Assembly (NCBI GenBank): GCA_027943745.1
Contig: AP025763.1
Location: forward strand, 1,550,001 to 1,614,000
Length of the DNA stretch: 64,000 nt
Direction of reading: 5' to 3'
DNA from: Neptuniibacter victor
GTDB taxonomy: Bacteria; Pseudomonadota; Gammaproteobacteria; Pseudomonadales; Balneatricaceae
The position numbers and the translations under genes are program-made. Positions 61,456 to 64,000 of this stretch are shown in pieces (the first letter of the stretch is position 1; every line of letters begins with the position of its first letter). The notes under the pieces are model-generated. The model ran no database searches and was not told the DNA's origin. It saw only the letters and a list, made by a program, of their open reading frames with translations.

Positions 61456-64000
61456 ATGCCAATGTTAAAGAGCAATAACCAAGCCGTATGGGCATACGAT
61501 AGTAAGAACGCTAGAATCCAATGGGGAAACAAAGCTGCGAAGCTGCTTTGGGGCATACCTGATGTGTCTGATTTCTCATCTGTTAAAGCGTCGGCACTTC
61601 GATATTTTCAACTGTACTTTTCGATAACGGGTTCATTTGCGTTGTCGCCTATCTTGCTGGGATGCCTAGAGCAGGATTTACATTCATTCTCGCAAGACAC
61701 CCAAGAGTATGAAGCAGAAGCCATTGGTGATGGTTTATATCTGATTACAGAGCGCCTTGCTAATGATTGCTCCCTTTCTGATTATTCTGCCTCATCAAAT
61801 TTACCCGCCTCTTTGTTAGATCATAATAGTCTTGTCTCAACTTATAATGAGGTTGGGGAGCTCTTACAACGTTCCGATTTAGCTGATCAAGAATTCAAAC
61901 CTGGACAGCGTTTCTTTACTGATAGGTTTGTCAATAAAGATCAAGCGCTTACGGTTTGGCAACAGTTGGACAATCGTGATTACTTTGAAGGTCACTTTTT
62001 GACTGATAATAGCAATGGCCAGCGTTGGCATATTGTGCAAGTTAGCCGAATTAGCATTCCTGGCGGCAGCTGGATCATCCAGCTCAGGGAGCTGGATATT
62101 GACCCTTTTATTCAAAATGAGCAGGCACTTCGAAATACACTGTGCGAGCAGGAGGTTATTTTTGAACATGCGGGTTCCGGTATCTGCTTTATCCAAGATC
62201 AACCTGGTAAAGATCGAGAAATTGTTCGCTGTAATAGAAAGTTTGCAGAGATGTATGGCTACGAGGTTGAGGAATTATTAGGTCAAAATAGCTCAATTAT
62301 TTATCCTAGTATCGAAGAGTATCAGCGAGTTGGAGAGCGCGCTTATCCGGACATTATTGATGGCAGTGTATACAGTCAACGTTTGCTTATGAAGCGTAAA
62401 AACGGTGATATGTTTTGGACGCAAATTCATGGCAATGTTATCTCATCTTCTGAGCCGGGCTTAGGATACATCTGGATTGTAGAAGATATTAATGAGCGGG
62501 TAGAGGTTAACAAAACATTAGAATCGATTCTAAATGAGCAAAAGCTGATTCTTGATTACGCGATGGTTGGAATTGTGTTTCTTAAAAACCGTTCAGTTAC
62601 TCGATGTAATCCTCGTTTTGAAGAGATGTTTGGTTATGAAAGTGGTGAGCTAAAAAATAGTTCTTCCCGACAATGGTATTTGACGGAAAGTGATTGGCTG
62701 AAAGCCGGCGATGATTGCTATATCCCTCTGTCAAAGGGTGAGGTCTATAAAGGTGAAATGCTGCTACGGCGGAAAGATAATTCACCTGTTTGGTGTGAAG
62801 TTAGAAGTAAGGCCATTGATCCCAATGATCTTACTCAAGGTTCCATCTGGATCACTATGGATATTAGTGAACGCAAAGCAGCGGATGCTGCGCTGGCTAA
62901 AGCGCATGAGGAATTAGAGCGTAGAGTAGAAGAGAGAACAGAAGAACTCGCCTTTGCGGTTAAAGAGTTACACCTAGAAGTTCATGAGAGAAAAATTGCT
63001 GAAGAGCGAGTTAAACATATGGCTCTCCATGATGCTTTGACTGGCTTGCCAAATAGAATCTTGCTAGAAGAGCGCTTAGAGAGTGCGTTGTTACAGGCGC
63101 AGCAAGATTGGAGTAAATTAGCTGTTCTGTTTATCGATTTAGATCGGTTTAAACATATTAATGATTCCCTTGGGCACCATGAAGGGGATCAATTATTGAT
63201 AGAGATCTCTTCACGGTTACATGATGTGGTTACTTCTTCTGATACAGTTGCTCGTTTGGGTGGGGATGAATTTGTTATTGTATTGGGCCATCTATCTTCC
63301 CCCGACGAAGTTAAAGTTGTCATCGATAAAATTCAGCAGAGTTGTCAGCTGCCCGTTAATCTTGCTTTACAAGAAGTATATGTGACGCCAAGTATTGGTA
63401 TCGCTTTGTATCCTGATGACGGGGAAACCGCTGTACAATTAATGAAGAATGCGGATGCTGCGATGTACCATGCCAAGGAGTTAGGACGCAATCGAGCTCA
63501 GTTCTTTAACCAAGGTTTGGATGAGTTTGTTCAAGAGCGACTAACACTAGAAACTGCCTTGCAACAAGCGCTGCAAGAGCAGCAGTTTGAGCTGTATTAT
63601 CAACCTCAAGTTGATGTAACCACGAACCAAGTGATAGGAGCAGAAGCCTTAATACGATGGAACCATCCGAGCAAAGGTGTTATTCCACCAGATGCATTCA
63701 TCCCTTTAGCCGAAGAAACGGGGCTGATCGTAGAGATAGGTAAATGGGTTTTAGAGCGTGCTTGTCAGCAATTAGCGCAGTGGAATGATCAGGGCTTTTC
63801 TGACTTTGTTGTGTCGGTCAATCTGTCCGCGTTACAGGTCCAGCAACGAGAGTTTGTCGCTGAGGTGACAAACACCATCAAACGCCATAATGTTGATCCT
63901 AAACATATTGATTTAGAGCTTACTGAGAGCATGATCATGCGCAATGCTAAAGAAACCATTACGGCTTTAGATCAATTGCATAAGTTGGGTATCCAGATCA
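61456..64000 (+). CDS. PAS-GGDEF-EAL cyclic-di-GMP protein (cut by window end)
   Basis: 848 codons are visible and the C-terminus lies beyond the window. The N-terminal third has a PAS-like fold region and two clear PAS domains with PAC-type ends (ICFIQDQ..., NRKFAEMYGYEVEELLGQN at about 250-275; MVGIVFLKNRSVTRCNPRFEEMFGY at about 375-395). A coiled coil (about 475-515) precedes a canonical GGDEF motif (602-606) with FIDLDRFKHINDSLGHHEGD upstream. The EAL domain has EAL at 730-732, SVNLSALQ and LELTESM. Both motifs are intact, so it could make or break c-di-GMP. No transmembrane segment and no good ribosome site were seen; ATG 61462 is an alternative start. Confidence 0.88.
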   Translation, partial: MPMLKSNNQAVWAYDSKNARIQWGNKAAKLLWGIPDVSDFSSVKASALRYFQLYFSITGSFALSPILLGCLEQDLHSFSQDTQEYEAEAIGDGLYLITERLANDCSLSDYSASSNLPASLLDHNSLVSTYNEVGELLQRSDLADQEFKPGQRFFTDRFVNKDQALTVWQQLDNRDYFEGHFLTDNSNGQRWHIVQVSRISIPGGSWIIQLRELDIDPFIQNEQALRNTLCEQEVIFEHAGSGICFIQDQPGKDREIVRCNRKFAEMYGYEVEELLGQNSSIIYPSIEEYQRVGERAYPDIIDGSVYSQRLLMKRKNGDMFWTQIHGNVISSSEPGLGYIWIVEDINERVEVNKTLESILNEQKLILDYAMVGIVFLKNRSVTRCNPRFEEMFGYESGELKNSSSRQWYLTESDWLKAGDDCYIPLSKGEVYKGEMLLRRKDNSPVWCEVRSKAIDPNDLTQGSIWITMDISERKAADAALAKAHEELERRVEERTEELAFAVKELHLEVHERKIAEERVKHMALHDALTGLPNRILLEERLESALLQAQQDWSKLAVLFIDLDRFKHINDSLGHHEGDQLLIEISSRLHDVVTSSDTVARLGGDEFVIVLGHLSSPDEVKVVIDKIQQSCQLPVNLALQEVYVTPSIGIALYPDDGETAVQLMKNADAAMYHAKELGRNRAQFFNQGLDEFVQERLTLETALQQALQEQQFELYYQPQVDVTTNQVIGAEALIRWNHPSKGVIPPDAFIPLAEETGLIVEIGKWVLERACQQLAQWNDQGFSDFVVSVNLSALQVQQREFVAEVTNTIKRHNVDPKHIDLELTESMIMRNAKETITALDQLHKLGIQI

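Overview
The window looks like chromosomal DNA of a moderately AT-rich marine gammaproteobacterium, most likely of the Oceanospirillales (Neptuniibacter/Neptunomonas/Amphritea type). This is inferred from the housekeeping genes (rlmJ, ybiT, a YebC-family gene, recQ, DUF2956, DUF6868) and from the catabolic gene content; no rRNA or other marker gene is present to prove it. No tRNA, rRNA, CRISPR array, prophage or insertion sequence was seen.

Region 1 (about 0.1-26.3 kb) is a catabolic island. It opens with a DmpR/XylR-type sigma-54 activator, then an amidase and a degenerate M20-like protein on the minus strand. Divergent from these is a long plus-strand cluster: a four-gene envelope module (YCF48/BNR propeller, MMPL/RND permease, DUF1302 barrel, DUF1329 protein), two tandem DmpD-like meta-cleavage hydrolases, an NfuA-like Fe-S carrier, a CarAa-like Rieske oxygenase and its ferredoxin-type reductase, a type I extradiol dioxygenase, the hydratase/acetaldehyde dehydrogenase/aldolase trio, and an AzoR-like flavoprotein. 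A winged-helix regulator and a malonate module follow: an MdcD/MdcE-like fusion, malonyl-CoA decarboxylase and a GntR regulator on the minus strand, with malonyl-CoA synthetase divergent.

A 22-bp palindromic element occurs three times: before the envelope operon (4804-4825), before the Rieske oxygenase (13598-13619), and between the GntR gene and matB (24652-24673). The outer two each match the perfect middle copy at 19 of 22 positions. This links malonate activation to the aromatic pathway. The reading proposed here is that ring cleavage and hydrolysis release malonate together with 2-hydroxypenta-2,4-dienoate, as would happen with a 2,3-dihydroxyphenylacetate-like intermediate. No dihydrodiol dehydrogenase is present, which fits an oxygenase attacking a carbon that already carries a leaving heteroatom, as in the carbazole, aniline and anthranilate dioxygenases.

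Region 2 (26.5-30.1 kb) holds a small Cys-rich protein, a YebC-family protein, a decayed GGDEF fragment and recQ. Region 3 (30.1-39.2 kb) is a minus-strand acyl-acid module: Liv-type ABC transporter without a binding protein, a DmdB-like acyl-CoA ligase, EtfBA, and a DmdC-like long acyl-CoA dehydrogenase. Region 4 (39.4-64 kb) is mixed chromosomal content: a Cache-domain hybrid kinase with its response regulator, MscS, a lipoprotein, RlmJ, OsmC, a zinc-ribbon protein, two PAS-GGDEF-EAL proteins (the last cut by the window end), the ABC-F protein YbiT, an old yellow enzyme with LysR, a purine permease, a LuxR-type regulator, an AhpD-like protein, a nitroreductase, and a second LysR with a DMT permease.
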